Below are positions 44,114 to 60,850 of a stretch of 64,000 nt of DNA, piece after piece. The position numbers were made by a program, and so were the translations under genes. The notes beneath the pieces were generated by a model. The model made no database searches. It had not been told where the DNA came from and saw nothing but the letters and a program-made list of their open reading frames with translations. Position 1 is the first letter of the stretch; the number at the start of each line of letters is the position of its first letter. This DNA comes from Sphaerolaimus hirsutus (lineage: Eukaryota > Nematoda > Chromadorea > Monhysterida > Sphaerolaimidae): NCBI GenBank assembly GCA_964036195.1, contig OZ038460.1:7195504-7259503 (forward strand), in the 5' to 3' direction.

Positions 44114-46577
44114 TTTGGGTTGTTTTTATCTGTTTATGGCTTCCTGTGTGGGGTGGGTGCCCGTTTGCGCTTTTTCGTCAGATTTCTGGGATTTATATTT
44201 GCAGTTGAATGGATTTTGTTGCACGAATGGCTGGTTAACCCTATTTTTATGTGATTTTTAGTGATGTTAGCGATGAAGTGAACCAGAACTTTCTGCAAAT
44301 TTGTTTAACATTCCGTGTTTCAACATTTTTCGAAATCACATATTGTCAAGTTGAATCAATATAGAAATTTTGATTTAATAGTACAAATGATTTGCTGAAA
44401 TTCAAGTGTAGACATTTGTATCTCAGTGGTGTATTTCAGCTATGTCACTTGGCTAGACGTCATGCACTACAGTCGACGACCACCCATCCAGATAATCTGG
44501 TCTGGAGTCAATTAAGACAGTTATACTCGGCGTACGTGATACTCTGCCCTCGCACTGATTTATGTCTCGTGTTGGAAGCGTGCCAATGATTTTTAAATCA
44601 TGCGATTTCCATAAAAATATGAAAAAATTCATTGATGTGTATATGTTAATGAATAACATTATAACAACAATCAATTTTGTCATCTTTTTATGAAACTCGG
44701 ACGCGTTAACCATCGTTGGCACACTTCCAGCGGGAACCACGCGTGCAGGGTGTAAAGTAACCGGAGTATACTGTTCGCCGCCAGCTTCTGTGCCGTCAAA
44801 TCAAAAACCGCTGTTTTCGTAAATAGCTCGCGTGCAGTTTTACGTCGTTCGCATTTTTTTATAAGAGACACTCAATTAAAAGGTCCATTCAGGTGCGGGT
44901 ATGAATCAGTGCAAAATATTACACATGTAAAAAACGTAATAATTACATGCCAACCTACAAATGAGGCGGCAATTTTTTGCGTTAATTCAGACTCGCTAAT
45001 TAGCTGCACGATCAGATAGATAGGGTGATCAGAACCAGTCAATGCAAACAATGGAAGCATAAGATAGCGAATGTCGGCGCACAGGTGCTTGCCGATCGAA
45101 CCAACCGACCCGCTTTGATTATTGCTGCCGCGATGGAAACATCGGTGCAGTTTGCATCGTTGGGGAATCTTGCGCCGCACCGAGGGCTGGCCAGGTAGAG
45201 TTGGCCAAATAACAGAGAAATCCAACCGCCAAGCCCCAGCGCCAGGCATTTTGTTTCTGGCGCCAGGCAAAAATAGCGCCTAGTGCGCCACAGCAAAATA
45301 CCGCCAAGCGCCATGGCGCCTTTTCCTTTGGCGCTAGCGCCATGGTGCTGTTCCATCACTAGGCAAGTGTCAAATGTCATGATAAAATGACATACAATTG
45401 CCATGCAAAGTGTCAATTAAAGTTCAGTAAAAAATCTTTTATTTTTTCCTTAAATTGACATTTCACGTGACATTTGACACTTGACATGGTACCCTTTACA
45501 GGGCTCATGGTAGCCCCCAGCCCCCCCCCCCCACCAATCCTCTCAGCCCCCCACCCGCCGCTGCTACCGGGCGTCCGCGTGTGTCAATCAGCGCGGCGGC
45601 GGCGGCGGCCGTGGGAAGGGCACAGGTGCGCTGATTGCGTGACGCACGTGATGTAAGCTGCATGCACCTGGGCGGCATGATCCCGATCGTATTGTGTTAC
45701 CTGTTGTCTCGCCGGCCCGAGCCCAAACCCACAGGCCAATTTGCAGCTGATCGACTGGGCTGGGGAAGTGGTTAAGTGTGTACCTAGATACTTGATTGAT
45801 ATGTGGTCGAGATATCCAGAATCTAGGATAAAAGCCAACGACCTAGGTACTTTTTGTATTGAGTATTGTCTTTTGTATTGTAATTAGAAACTTTGAAACG
45901 ATATCTGATATCGACATCAAATGTCGCAAATTCTTTCAAATCTTTCACAGATCTTTCACAGATCATTCTTTCAAAAAATCCTTTGAAATATGGTACATCG
46001 ACATCAACCTAACAAGATACCACAATGTACCCAATTTAATCCAACCATAGGTGCACTGCATCACTTGAATCTTAAGTATATATACTCCAGCGACATTACA
46101 CCTTACAATGAAATCTACCATATCCCATCTGAATAAAAGAACAAACATTAAAAAAATTCATCATATTTATTAAATTGCTTTGATAAATATGATGAAAATT
46201 TTTTTATGTTTGTTCTTTTATTCAGATGGGATATGGTAGATTTCATTGTAAGTTGTAATGTCGCTGGAGTATACACGGCTGGGCTTTTAAATTTCAAGCT
46301 TAAAATTCCGCGCCAAAGCTCGCGTGGGACCCATTTCTGATTGCCTGGCGCACGGCACAACTTTCGATTCCGCCCGCCCGGCCCCGCTTCTCTCAATATC
46401 CCATGTCGTCTGTGTTTGTCTGATCGAGTTGTCATTTTCGCGGCTTTCGAGTCTCAAAGCGCAAATAGGGTTTCCAGTTCCAACTTATTGGGACTACGGT
46501 AGCGGGACAGAAGTAGCCGTTGAGTAGAGAAATGGGTGAGTTCTGATGCTATACCTCTTTGAGGGGGTACTCCCGAT
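44114..46577. other. TULA-like–receptor spacer, left part
   Basis: No gene recognised. Contains decayed GGCGCC-rich hAT material (about 45160-45359, ending TTCCATCACTA), a CCCTGTAAAATG-type fragment (about 45361-45515), C-rich sequence and a foldback element at 46079-46275. The ORF 44680-44871 (-), FTKTAVFDLTAQKLAANSIL, is unassigned. Confidence 0.4.
46079..46275. mobile_element. ~200 bp foldback element
   Basis: Arms TATACTCCAGCGACATTACA and the inverse before 46275 with almost complete pairing through AATGAAATCTACCATATCCC and TTCATCATATTTAT. Confidence 0.85.
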
Positions 46578-48127
46578 TAGTGATGGAAAAGCGCCATGGC
46601 GCTAGCGCCAAAGCAAAAAGCGCCATGGCGCTTTTGGCGCTTGGCGCTAAAACGCTCTGGCGCCATTGGCGCTTGGCGCCGGGATCTGATAAAGCGCCAT
46701 GGCGCTTTTGGCGCTTGGCGCCATTTTATGGTGGTGCTATTGGCGCCTGGCGCCGGCATTTTAAATGGCGCCAAAAAAGCGCCAACCATGACTATAAAAA
46801 TTGTTATAATACCGTGAAAATCGACAGTCCAGTTGACCAATTTCGAGAACAACTGTATAAGTATTGGTCAATATAAGGATTTTGGGGCCATTTATATAAA
46901 TTACATATTGATGAGGCAATATTTGAGGGACAAATGGATATAGGGACATAGAATAATAGCAGACATTTTAAAACATGTTTACTTTTTACTCAAGAGGTCC
47001 TCATATTTGAGTGTGGGGCAAATATTTTCTTGTTTTGCCAAAAAATGTGCTAGCATTATACCCACCAATTATGCTAGCATTATTCATTCATTTAAAGCCT
47101 CAACTGATAAACATTGATAACTTAAAGTTTATTTTAAAACAAGGGCATTTTATATCTTCTAATGGCCTCAAATAATGTCCCTTCTTGAATAGTTCCCCCT
47201 CAAAAAATCAAACGAAGTCATAATTCCCTAGCACGATTAATACAAACTTGGGCAACCAGGGCAATTAGCAAATGAACATTTACTCTGGGTATATGTATTT
47301 TTCGAGTGCATGTAAATATATTTTAACAATAAATTGCTTTGTATAGCAAAGGAAAAACACCATGAATTCTCAAATAAGTCCTCTCCGTAGAATACCACCA
47401 ACTGTTAGTCAAATGAGAAAAAAACGTCCCTTAAATAACTGCACCTTATAGCTGTGTGCGGGACAAAGAACTCCCCCATTGAACTCCCCCAGTCACAATT
47501 TTTGGCTGAAACATTTATCCTTGGTGATTTTAACAATGTATGAAACATTGTATACCATATTTACTCGAATTACCCCCCGGAGGGTTTATTTTTTCAGAGT
47601 GGAAATTTTGAGAGAAAAACGTGAAAAATGCAACAATAACCACCATTTATAAGTTTTTACAGCCTTATATAAGGATGTAGATGGTATAAACGATGTTCTA
47701 ACGTAACACAGTAAGTGTTTTGAACGTCTGTTATGCATTTCCCGGACCACAAATTCATAGGGCCCATTTTGAGGGGGGTATTTCGAGGGGGGGGTATTTC
47801 GAGGAAATACGGTAGTTGGTTGATTGAACTTTTATAGCAAAGGTGAAATCGACTACTACAACGTACGCGGCACGTCACAGTTATGAATTCATTATTCTAC
47901 AAATGAAATGCAGGAAGTTTTTTTGGCGCTGGCGCTATTGGCGCTTGGCGCCATTACCCTCTGGCGCCATTGGCGCTTGGCGCTGGGGTTCAGAAAAGCG
48001 CCATGGCGCTTTTGGCGCTTGGCGCTATTTTGCTCTGGCGCCATTGGCGCTTGGCGCTGGGGGTCAGAAAAGCGCCATGGCGCTTTTGGCGCTTGGCGCT
48101 CAAAGTCTGGCGCTTTTTCCATCACTA
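46578..48127. mobile_element. 1.55 kb hAT-type element with GGCGCC arrays at both ends
   Basis: Ends TAGTGATGGAAAAGCGCC and CGCTTTTTCCATCACTA, flanked by exact direct 8-mers CTCCCGAT (46570-46577 and 48128-48135). Subterminal arrays (46590-46790 and 47925-48115) consist of GCGCCATGGCGCTTTTGGCG and TTGGCGCTTGGCGCC words. The AT-rich centre contains a nested G-rich element (47553-47814). No transposase. The target was the left end of a CCCTGTAAAATG-type element that continues at 48128-48284. Confidence 0.9.
47553..47814. mobile_element. G-rich TACCGTATT-family element nested in hAT element
   Basis: Starts TACCATATTTACTCGAATTA, ends GTATTTCGAGGAAATACGGTA. The interior CGTAACACAGTAAGTGTTTT is shared with 52230-52320. 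Confidence 0.7.
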
Positions 48128-48284
48128 CTCCCGATTCTCGAACCCTGTTAGATGTCCTGTAGAATGTCAAATGACATGCTAATCGTTTGCCAATTTGCAT
48201 CACACTTTACATGACTTTTGACACTTTGCATGACATTTAACATTTTACAGGGCATTTTACAGCGTTTGGGAGTGACACCAAGTG
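48128..48284. mobile_element. CCCTGTTAGATG-type foldback element interrupted by the hAT element
   Basis: Body from TTCTCGAACCCTGTTAGATG to TTACAGCGTTTGGGAGTGACACC. Its missing left tip (GGTACTCCCGAT) lies at 46566-46577 on the far side of the 1.55 kb insertion. Confidence 0.65.
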
Positions 48285-48497
48285 ATCTCGATTTGCCACT
48301 TCAGCTGACTGACATGAATGGCGTTGTCCGCGCAGTGGACACCAGAGAAAACAAACGATATCCATTTCGGTGTCACCTGTGCCGTGATAATTAGCGCTGG
48401 TGAAACGCGACACACCGCGGTCGTTCGCGTGCCACTTGCAAAGTGCTCTATGATATGACCACATTTGTGAACCGTTTCGTTTGCCGTGATCGCGTGA

Positions 48498-52731
<4,234 letters not shown>

Positions 52732-52741
52732 AGACAAGTCT

Positions 52742-52831
52742 AGTGATGGAAAAGCGATAGGAAAAACGCCAATGGCGCCATGGCGCGGCGCCATTTAGTG
52801 CCCTCGGATGACGCCGTTCCATCACTAGATA
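52742..52831. mobile_element. Short hAT-type relic with GGCGCC core
   Basis: Ends TAGTGATGGAAAAGCGATAG and GTTCCATCACTA around AATGGCGCCATGGCGC. No matching 8-bp duplication, so probably old. Confidence 0.6.
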
Positions 52832-55067
52832 CAAAGATGACTCAATGGCACTATTATATCCACTAGGTTTTGACGTTTGGCTTGTGGACTGCTGCATAGT
52901 TCGACATATTGTAGTAGTCGATTGAAGGCATTCATAGGATTGAATTACTACAATATTTTAATATTGTAGTAATTCAATCAAATACTACAATAGTCGATAA
53001 GCAAGTGAATATTACCGTATATCTTTAAATAGATTCCCTGGGTATTTTTTTAGTTTAACCTATCATATGTCAGACTTTTTTGACTGGGAGTTGTTCGAGG
53101 ATTTACGGTATACACATCGACACGAAAGATGTTGTGATACTTCAAGGTTGTGTGATAGATTTCGATGGCATTCCCTCAGAAATTTTTTTCCACTTTTTGG
53201 CGTTTTTTTGCAACAGTCAACGCTTCTAGTCATATTTACTGGGGAATCATTGAGAAGTACGCTTTATCAATGCTGTATTTTGTGGTTTTGTGGCGCTGAG
53301 CAGTGTATCCATTTATTTCTCTCGTTCTAGTATCGTACATTTTTTGGTTTGAAAAAAAGCCACAAAACAAAAAAGTGTGTAGTTGAGACAAAATAAAACG
53401 TTACAACAATGATATCTTAATGATTTCGCGTTGTGTTTGTTTCTTGTTGCATTCCGGTTGAGATGTATGCGCTTACATCTTGATCATTTCCGCAGTCGAT
53501 AAGAAGAATCTTATCGCATGTATCCAATTAAAATAAATTTCGGATCTGGTCACATATATGAAATTGGCCCACGTCCAAGTATACCGGTTGCGTATTGTAC
53601 TTTGAGCAATCTTTCCCAATTTTTGTTCAAAATCGCTAAAATGTGCTTCATTGTGTCAATTTTCACCTTCATAATTACTATTTTCGTCTATTTACGGGTT
53701 ATATACCTAAATTTCGTTATTTTTGGCCGATTTCATACATATTGATAGCGATTTCGAAATTTTTGGCCGGCTGCCAATTTCACATTCCCCGGATTTCTTT
53801 GGTACGAGTGTGGCTACTGGTGGCCCCGGCAAAAGGAAAAAAATTAAACCTCCGGTGGCAGCGATCCTTTACTTTCGCATAGAGCTAAATGGGAATGCAA
53901 CGCTGGGTTATCTATTATGCTGTTTACTATTTGTAACTGCATAGACACGCTCCCAAGAAGCGTAACAGATTATTTGCTTCAGTTGTCTCGTATGGCTGCC
54001 GTGCTTTTCGCTTTGAAAATTTCGTGCGCCAGCAGACAAGTGTTTGTTCTATTATTTGTTTGCCATTCGTATGCAACGACCGCGACCGAAAGAATAACCG
54101 TTTTTTGTAGCTTTTAAGAGAGCTGGCACTGTGCCAAGATATACATTTCTCTGCGTTTCGTAAAATCGCTGCGGTTTTTGCGGCGGACGTCAGAATGAAG
54201 ATTTTTCGTAGTTCAGTGGTGCTTTATCTCAACATCTTCGCCTCGCATTCCATTACCGCAACGTGTTTTAGCCTTCACAACGTGGTTCACTCGTTTTCAG
54301 TATATTTATGCGCCGCTTTTACCGACTTTCCGTTGATTGGATGCTACAATGTGCCGCTTTTTCACGCTTTGCGTGATGGACCCGGTTGTGCTGCAGACGC
54401 TGTGCTGTAATCTTCTGTAGTGGTTGATTGAACTTTTTATGGGTAGGTTTCTGTTGAGTGGACTAAAGATTCTACACTTTGTTACATTGGCGGCGTAATA
54501 TGTCGAGCAATAACTCGGGTTGCAAGCACGCTCTGTTAGCTGAACAAATTTAGATTGAATAGTACCCGCCTTTTTAATTGCTCGCCCAAAAAAGTGCGGA
54601 CGCTTCAACAACTTTTCCAGCCTCGCCCCCCTTGCCTGAGCGTCTTTTTCCTTCACCTTACTCCAATTGATTTCCACCAGTTGCACGCCGGCAGCAGCTT
54701 AGCAGCGATGCTACAGTTGCGCTTGAAGTTGCGTCGCGGCCGGCGGCGCTTGAAAGGGCACTTTTTATCGAGCCACGTCTCGCAGTGTTAGCTGCGCTTG
54801 TGTGGGACGTGGGTTGTCGTGTCGGCGCACGCTTGTGTAGGAGTGTTGGGTACACAGTTGGCAGGCGTTTTTTCAAGCTGGCAAAACGCCAAATTCGGAA
54901 AATTTGGTGATTCTGGTAGTCTAGTATGGAGGACTTATGTACAATGAATATCATTTTGTGCTACTAAGCAGGGGTCTCCAAGATTTTGGCCCTCGCGGGG
55001 GCTGGATAGATGGGGAATCGCTCCTCCAGAGGGATAGATAGCTTGAAAAATTTTCTGGGGGGGGGCT
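52832..55067. other. Intergenic stretch, no assigned gene
   Basis: ORFs at 53067-53330 (+) and around 54306-54686 (-) are unassigned. The latter (QLVEINWSKVKEKDAQARGA then RLEKLLKRPHFFGRAIKKAG) lies in a locally GC-rich patch (54550-54860) and looks more coding than its neighbours, but no splice partners were found. A short inverted repeat of CTACAATATT words lies at about 52905-52990. Confidence 0.35.
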
Positions 55068-55659
55068 TAGGGTTGGCCGATGTTTTTTTTAAAACGTTTT
55101 AAAAAAAAAAACATCGGCTGAAATTTTTAGTACTAAGCACTAGGTATTTTGCAAAATTTTTGCGCGCAAGCGCGCAATTTCACACACAAATTGACATTGG
55201 TGGTTGTTTTCATTGGTTTTGTTGCATTTTTAGTATCAAAACATCCATTTCTATGCGCTACCATGGGTGAATAAGCCGACATATGTCGCTGTAATATATA
55301 ATATTGAGGTAATTTGCTTCCATGTACCTCCACAGTGTGTAACTTCACTCCCAAAGTAACAACCTCCTTTTATAACCTTGTTTGATCACCATTCCGTGCC
55401 AAACTTTACCTGAAGTCACGAACATTCGACTATAAGGCGATATACGAACGATATGTCGACGAAAAATGGATATTTTTGACACAAATCACCACTTATAATG
55501 CTATCCCATGGCTCCACAGCCATTATATGGTCATATTTAACATCACAGAGTATTGCCAGTGTCTGATATACCTATATATGTTGACACTAGGTCATATCTG
55601 GGAGCTTTTAAAAAAAAAAACATCGAGTTAAAAAAAAAACGTTTTTTTTCCAACCCTAG
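55068..55659. mobile_element. TAGGGTTGG-ended element with A/T homopolymer arms
   Basis: Ends TTAGGGTTGGCCGATGTTTT and GTTTTTTTTCCAACCCTA. Interior words TTTAGTACTAAGCACTAGGT and GCGCGCAAGCGCGCAATTTC recur at 57471-58727 and 61397-61771, often in inverse order. Confidence 0.65.
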
Positions 55660-56120
55660 GGGGGCTCCCGGGGGCAAAATATATATAGGCTTTTTCGGTG
55701 CATAGAAGCCAGAAAGGAGAAAAAATGGCTAAAAACAGGTTAAAAGACCCAAAATAGGCTAAAAATGGCTAAAAATAGGTATATAAACATGTGTATAGGT
55801 GAAAACCGCGATTTTGAAGGTGACAAACTTTAAAATATTGAGAAAATTAGCGAGTTTGAGCGAAAATTTGGTCGAAATTTCTCAAAATTCGCTCCACATA
55901 GGTAGATAGCTGGCCGATTTTGGGGAAAGATAGCCAAAAATTTTGCCTCCGGGATAGATAGATAGCTGAGCGGCCTCCGGGATAGATAGTTAGCTGGCGG
56001 ATTTGGGGGGGAGCAGCCCCCCCCTAGGAGACCCTGCTACTAAGTAGTTCATGGCTTCAAGAAAAATCATGGACTGCCAAGCCTACCAACTGGATACATG
56101 CCAATACTAGTAGTCAGTGC
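55660..56120. repeat. Low-complexity GATAGATAGCTG / TTAGCGA region
   Basis: Repeats of GATAGATAGATAGCTGAGCG with G-runs. The same words occur near 14700, 16030, 21830, 22200-22300, 22870-22950 and 54990-55030, so this is a dispersed degenerate repeat. Confidence 0.55.
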
Positions 56121-56250
56121 TAGTGGTGAAAACGCGCCAGAACTTTGGCGCCAAGCGCCAACGCCAGGCATTTTGTTCTCGGCGCCACAGCAAAATAGAG
56201 CCATGGCGCTTTTTCTCTGGCGCCAGCGCCATGTAGCTTTTCCATCACTA
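56121..56250. mobile_element. 130-bp hAT-type element with 8-bp target duplication and GGCGCC core
   Basis: Ends TAGTGGTGAAAACGCGCC and AGCTTTTCCATCACTA, flanked by exact 8-mers GTCAGTGC (56113-56120 and 56251-56258). A short relative of 46578-48127. Confidence 0.9.
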
Positions 56251-56258
56251 GTCAGTGC

Positions 56259-57331
56259 TCGACATTTTTTCTTCACTACACAGCTACACGTATTGTCCAG
56301 TGTGTCCCAAGAGAAGTTAGCGTCTGCTTTTCACCGTGTTTTGAAAGAGTGTGTTCTATTTGTCTGAAATGTGCCCTTATCTCTCCGTGACAAATATGTT
56401 TTGTCGCTGTAAGTGTGAACGATGAATAAGCCAAACAGATTTGTCACAATCTAAAACATAATAAATGCATATTTAAAGTGAATTTTTCCGCCATATGGCC
56501 ACATTTCTACCAACCATCCACTCGCTGCAAAAATTAATTTCTACCCTGCCCAAACATTAATTCATTTGATTGGCAAAACGCGAGTAATCGATTTGGGCCT
56601 TTGCCTGCCGGCGCGCAGATGTGCCATGTGCTCAGCTGTGCATGAATATGAATGAAATGTCACCCCGCGCCATGTGTCTGTCTGTCTGGTTGTGGTTTCC
56701 ACCAGACTGGCGGACATAATTTTTTGATGTCGACCTACGGTGTTTTTCTAAATGAATTCTTTCCACAATTCTTTCGTCCACAAGTTCATAGGTGTTAAAA
56801 TGTGTTTACGTTTACTCGATAAATACGTATACTCGAGTACTACGCATTTTTCAGATACCTAACTTGAAAAGTGTCACATTTTTGGTAATTTCAACTTTTG
56901 TTGCACATCAAATATAGGAGTTGTGTCATATTTTGAAATACAAATACATGGATTATGCACTTATGGAATGAAACTCTTGAAATCCTCGTTTCGCTCAACG
57001 ATACTTTTTTCTAATTTTTTTAATCGATACTAATTTTTTTCGCTATCGATATACAAAACTAAAGCTACTTGATTTCCGATAAACTATTGGGTAATAACCT
57101 AATCCCCGGTAAATATATGATGCAATATGCAGTGACAAGTAGACCTCCATTCTATTCTCGTTACGCACCTGCGCATCCATCTCTCACTAATTTAGCACGT
57201 AGCGTTTGCGCACTGTTAAGCCGAGCCGTTCCCCGTTCCGCGCCGCTCGGCTCATCTTGTCTGCGAGGCTTTGCAGGCGCGACACGAAGCCAGCGGGGCT
57301 TGGCTGTGTTTTGCATGGATGAATAAACTTA
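56259..57331. other. Intergenic stretch, no assigned gene
   Basis: Contains a small ACGTATACTT-type fragment near 56800 and a CpG-rich patch at 57160-57310 with an unassigned ORF. Nothing else recognised. Confidence 0.4.
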
Positions 57332-59368
57332 AACATATTGTCTACTCTAACATAATGTGAGATCTAACATGCGCAATAGGACTTTAACATATTGTGGAAT
57401 CTAACATGCGCAAACTGACATGCCCAGCCCATGCTGGAGATGAAAAAACAACAACGAAAAACAACAACAGGGTTAAAAAAAATAAAACTGTTTTTTTTCA
57501 AAAACAGGTTTTATTTTAAAATAAAATTTTTTTTCTTCAAAAGCCCCAGAAATGGTCATGAGTCAACATATACAGGTAAATCAGACAGGTTACAGTACTT
57601 TGTGATGTTATATATAGCCATAGAATGGCTGTAGAGTCATGGGATAGCATTATAAGGGGTGATTTCTGTCGAAAATATCCGTTTTATGTTGACTTATTAT
57701 GTATATCAGCTGTTGTCAAATGTTCGTGACTTCAATTGAAGTTGGCCATGGAAAAGAGCTTAAATAAGGTAATAAGAGCAGGCTAACACATTGGCAGTAG
57801 TGTTTCACACTGTACAAGTATATGGGGGCACATTGGCTGTATATTATATACTACACATATTATTATGACGTAATAGCACAAACAAATGGAGCTTTTACAC
57901 TAAGAATGCCTCAAAACCAATGAAAACCATCACAAATAGTAAAGTGCAGGTGAGATTGTGCACTTGCGCGCAAAAAAAAAATTGAAAAATACCTAGTGCT
58001 TAGTACTAAAAATTCTGGCCATTTTAAAACAAAACATTTTTTATTAAAAAACCCTTTGAAACCCCCCCCCCCCCAGCCATCCCAAGCCAACGTTTTGTTC
58101 AAAAAAACCCAACCATTGAAACGTTTTTTTTTAAACCTTGGCCGAAATTTTTAGTACTAAGTACTAGGTATTTTGCTTGCAATTTTTTGCACGCAAGCGC
58201 GCAATTTCACCTGCACTTAACTGTTTGTGGTGGTTTTCATTGGTTTTGAGGCATTTTTAGTGTAAAAGCTTCCATTTGTTCTTGCTATTGTGTCATAATA
58301 AGCTGTGATATGTTTGTGTATTATATAATATCCAGTCAATGTGCCTCCATATACTTGTACAGTGTGAAAAATCACTGCCAATGAATTAGCCTTCTATTGT
58401 AACCTAATTTCACACTATTCCAAAGCCAACTTCACTTGAAGTCACAAACATTCGAAAAAGCTGATATACATAATAAGTTGACATGAAACAGATATTTTTG
58501 ACAGAAATCACCACTTATAATGCTATCCATTGACTCTACAGCCATTATATGGATATATACAATATCATGAAGTACTGTCACCTCTCTGATTTACCTGTAT
58601 ATGTTGACTCATGACCATATCTGGGAGCTTTTGAAAAAAATGGTTTTATTTTAAAATATATCCCTATTTTTGAAAAAAAACAGTTAAAAAACCTTGTTGT
58701 TGAAAAAAAATCTTTTCGGTCATCCCTATTTACAGCATATAAAAATATCACTCTGAAATTAAAAATTCCCTTGGCATGGTATAACTGTGAAATTACCTAT
58801 TACCTGAATTTACCAGAGATTAAGTTACCTTCATTGTCTCCAATAATCACCATGAATGGTCAATACATTAAGGGATATTGATATTTCAGTGCTTTCAGCC
58901 AATTTTTAGCAGTTCCTTTTTTGGATAGTTGTCAATTTCACAATGTAAAGGATCAGTATATCCAGGAAACATGGTGAAATACTGATGCTGATTTTTTTAC
59001 ACAATCAAGATAATGGTTCTTCTTGAGAACACATTTTGCATAAAAAATTTCAGAGTCATCTTAATCGATTCTAATGTAATTTATTTTGTGTTGAAGTTCA
59101 ATTTTTGTTGCAGCTTTATTTTTCATTCGTCTGTAAATTCCACTTTAAACGGGTTTATAAATTATTCATTAATGTAAAAATTAATTTCACTACATGCCTG
59201 AGGACTTCATGTGCACGGGCTGGGCATGTCAGTTCCATGATGCACATGTAACTTTCACGCTTCCGCATGGGCATGTCAGTTTCACCTTTGTGATGTGAGA
59301 TTCAACATTATGTTAAAGTCCCATAGCGACATGTTAGATTCCACATTATGTTAGAGTAGACAATATGT
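57332..59368. mobile_element. ~2 kb element with ~100 bp inverted ends
   Basis: Left end ACATATTGTCTACTCTAACA and right end GTTAGAGTAGACAATATGT, with further paired words CATAATGTGAGATCTAACAT and GACATGCCCAGCCC. The interior holds two head-to-head copies of the TAGTACTAAG / GCGCGCAAGCGCG repeat (57471-58030, 58045-58727). No transposase recognised. Confidence 0.65.
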
Positions 59369-59449
59369 CAGAATGATCACCTCGTTTTGCATGCGCGCGC
59401 ACACTGCTGCCCACCTAGTCGCTGTGCCGCCCCGCTGCAGGAGTGTGTT

Positions 59450-60177
59450 CCGTTTTTCATCCCTTACGGTTTACATGCTCACGTTTTTCATCTAAAATGC
59501 TCCGTTTTACTTGCTGAAACGTACGGTTTTCAAGCCCCAGACATGTTTTTACATGTCAAATTTATGTGTCACTTTTCATGCCAGAGTATCCCACTTTACG
59601 TGCCAAAGTATTACGGTTTACAAGCCACAAGCACGCCACTAAATACCGCATTTCATCTAATATACCCTTCTATTTTTTCAACAACTTCTTTACCCACCCT
59701 TCTATTGAAGATTGCCCTTCTATTTTTTTCGTCATCTTTTCAGACATTTTCTTCAAATGTCACCAACATTGTACAGGGCATACTGACCAGTCTTTATTAA
59801 GCATCATTTGAAACAATTCATAGAATATTTGAAAAGAACAATTACAACCATATAAATTTTTTACTACCTACCTACTATGATAAAATGATGGAACTGTCTG
59901 ACATCAGCGCTTCCAGCAGTTTTAAAATGTACCTTCTATTGGAGATGCCCTTCTATTAGAAGAAATACAGTATGCCACATTTCATGTAAAAGAGTAAATT
60001 GGGGCAAAACACACAACTTTGGCTTGAAAAGTGGCATACTTAAAGCAAGTAAAGTGTAATACTTTGGATGAAAACTGGCACAGTAGAGTAGCAAGTAAAG
60101 TGTCACACTTAGCTAGTAAAGTGACACAGAATGGCATGAAAACCGTGAGCATGTAAACCGTACGGGATGAAAAATGG
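59450..60177. mobile_element. ~730 bp foldback element with nested TACCGCATTT element
   Basis: Ends CCGTTTTTCATCCCTTACGG and CGTACGGGATGAAAAATGG, with inner pairs around TTTACATGCTCACG and ACGTGCCAAAGTATTAC-like words. Nested at 59644-59973 is a TACCGCATTTCATCTAAT-family element. Confidence 0.7.
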
Positions 60178-60589
60178 AAATCGCTCCGCTGCAGGGGTAT
60201 TATGTGGGCGTGTTCTCGCCCGCGTACATTGCCCTGGGCTCTGCTCAAAGCCGCGTCAAGTGACTAAAAAGCTAAGCTGATGCGCAAAACGCAAATTATG
60301 TCGCTGTGCTGTCAGAGGTGTTAACATCAATTGCATTTCTCTTGACACTTGACACAAATGTTTTTTTACCAGCTTGACACGGTGTGCAAGATTCCTGCGG
60401 CGTTGCCGCGCGGCCGACGGCAGTGCACTGTATGTGTGGCGGGCGCTTGTGATGCGCTTTCGCGGTGCGATTCATGTGATACTCTGCTCGGAGTAGCGCC
60501 GTCAAGCAGAGTTGTCTCGTGTGCGCCTATTAGGCTTCGGGGCTTGGCTCGGCATTCAGTTGGCATGCCTTTTTGTTTGCATATGTAAT
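60178..60589. other. CpG-rich patch with unassigned Cys-rich ORF
   Basis: An ORF (+, 60349-60588) following a pyrimidine-rich acceptor-like tract reads QCTVCVAGACDALSRCDSCD. The Cys spacing fits no zinc finger I know, and no neighbouring exon was found. Confidence 0.25.
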
Positions 60590-60850
60590 AGTGACGTGTA
60601 CTGTACTCTGTGTTTTTTTTCTATATACTCCTCGGACCGAACGCTGTGCATTTTTCTGAAGGATGACGTCATTGTTAATCACTCCATCATGACGTCATTG
60701 TTAATCAAATAACAATAATTCCAAACAAAACGATAAACTTTCTTTTTCAAATATTTTTTTTGTTGCTAAAGTGCGTACATAAATGTCCCGTTCGCGCGTT
60801 ATCGACTGAGACTTTTGGGCGCGGGCGCGTACTTTCCATCCGCCGAGGAT
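60590..60850. repeat. Dispersed repeat, second copy
   Basis: Diverged relative of 35690-35960. It contains GATGACGTCATTGTTAATCA twice and CGCGTTATCGACTGAGAC. Confidence 0.6.

Noticed and set aside
43941-44261. Plus-strand ORF reading AVDGTWAVYQADCGPSAP
   Set aside because: The opposite strand gives a start codon, correct phase and donor for the TULA-like first exon, so the plus frame is taken as a shadow.
46559-46876. Several 70-105 codon ORFs in the GGCGCC arrays
   Set aside because: They arise from self-complementary repeats on both strands (WRHWRLA-type peptides) and are not genes.
54660-54800. Ribosomal protein S11-like motif DKKCPF on the minus strand
   Set aside because: Similarity is limited to six residues; flanking residues do not match the family.
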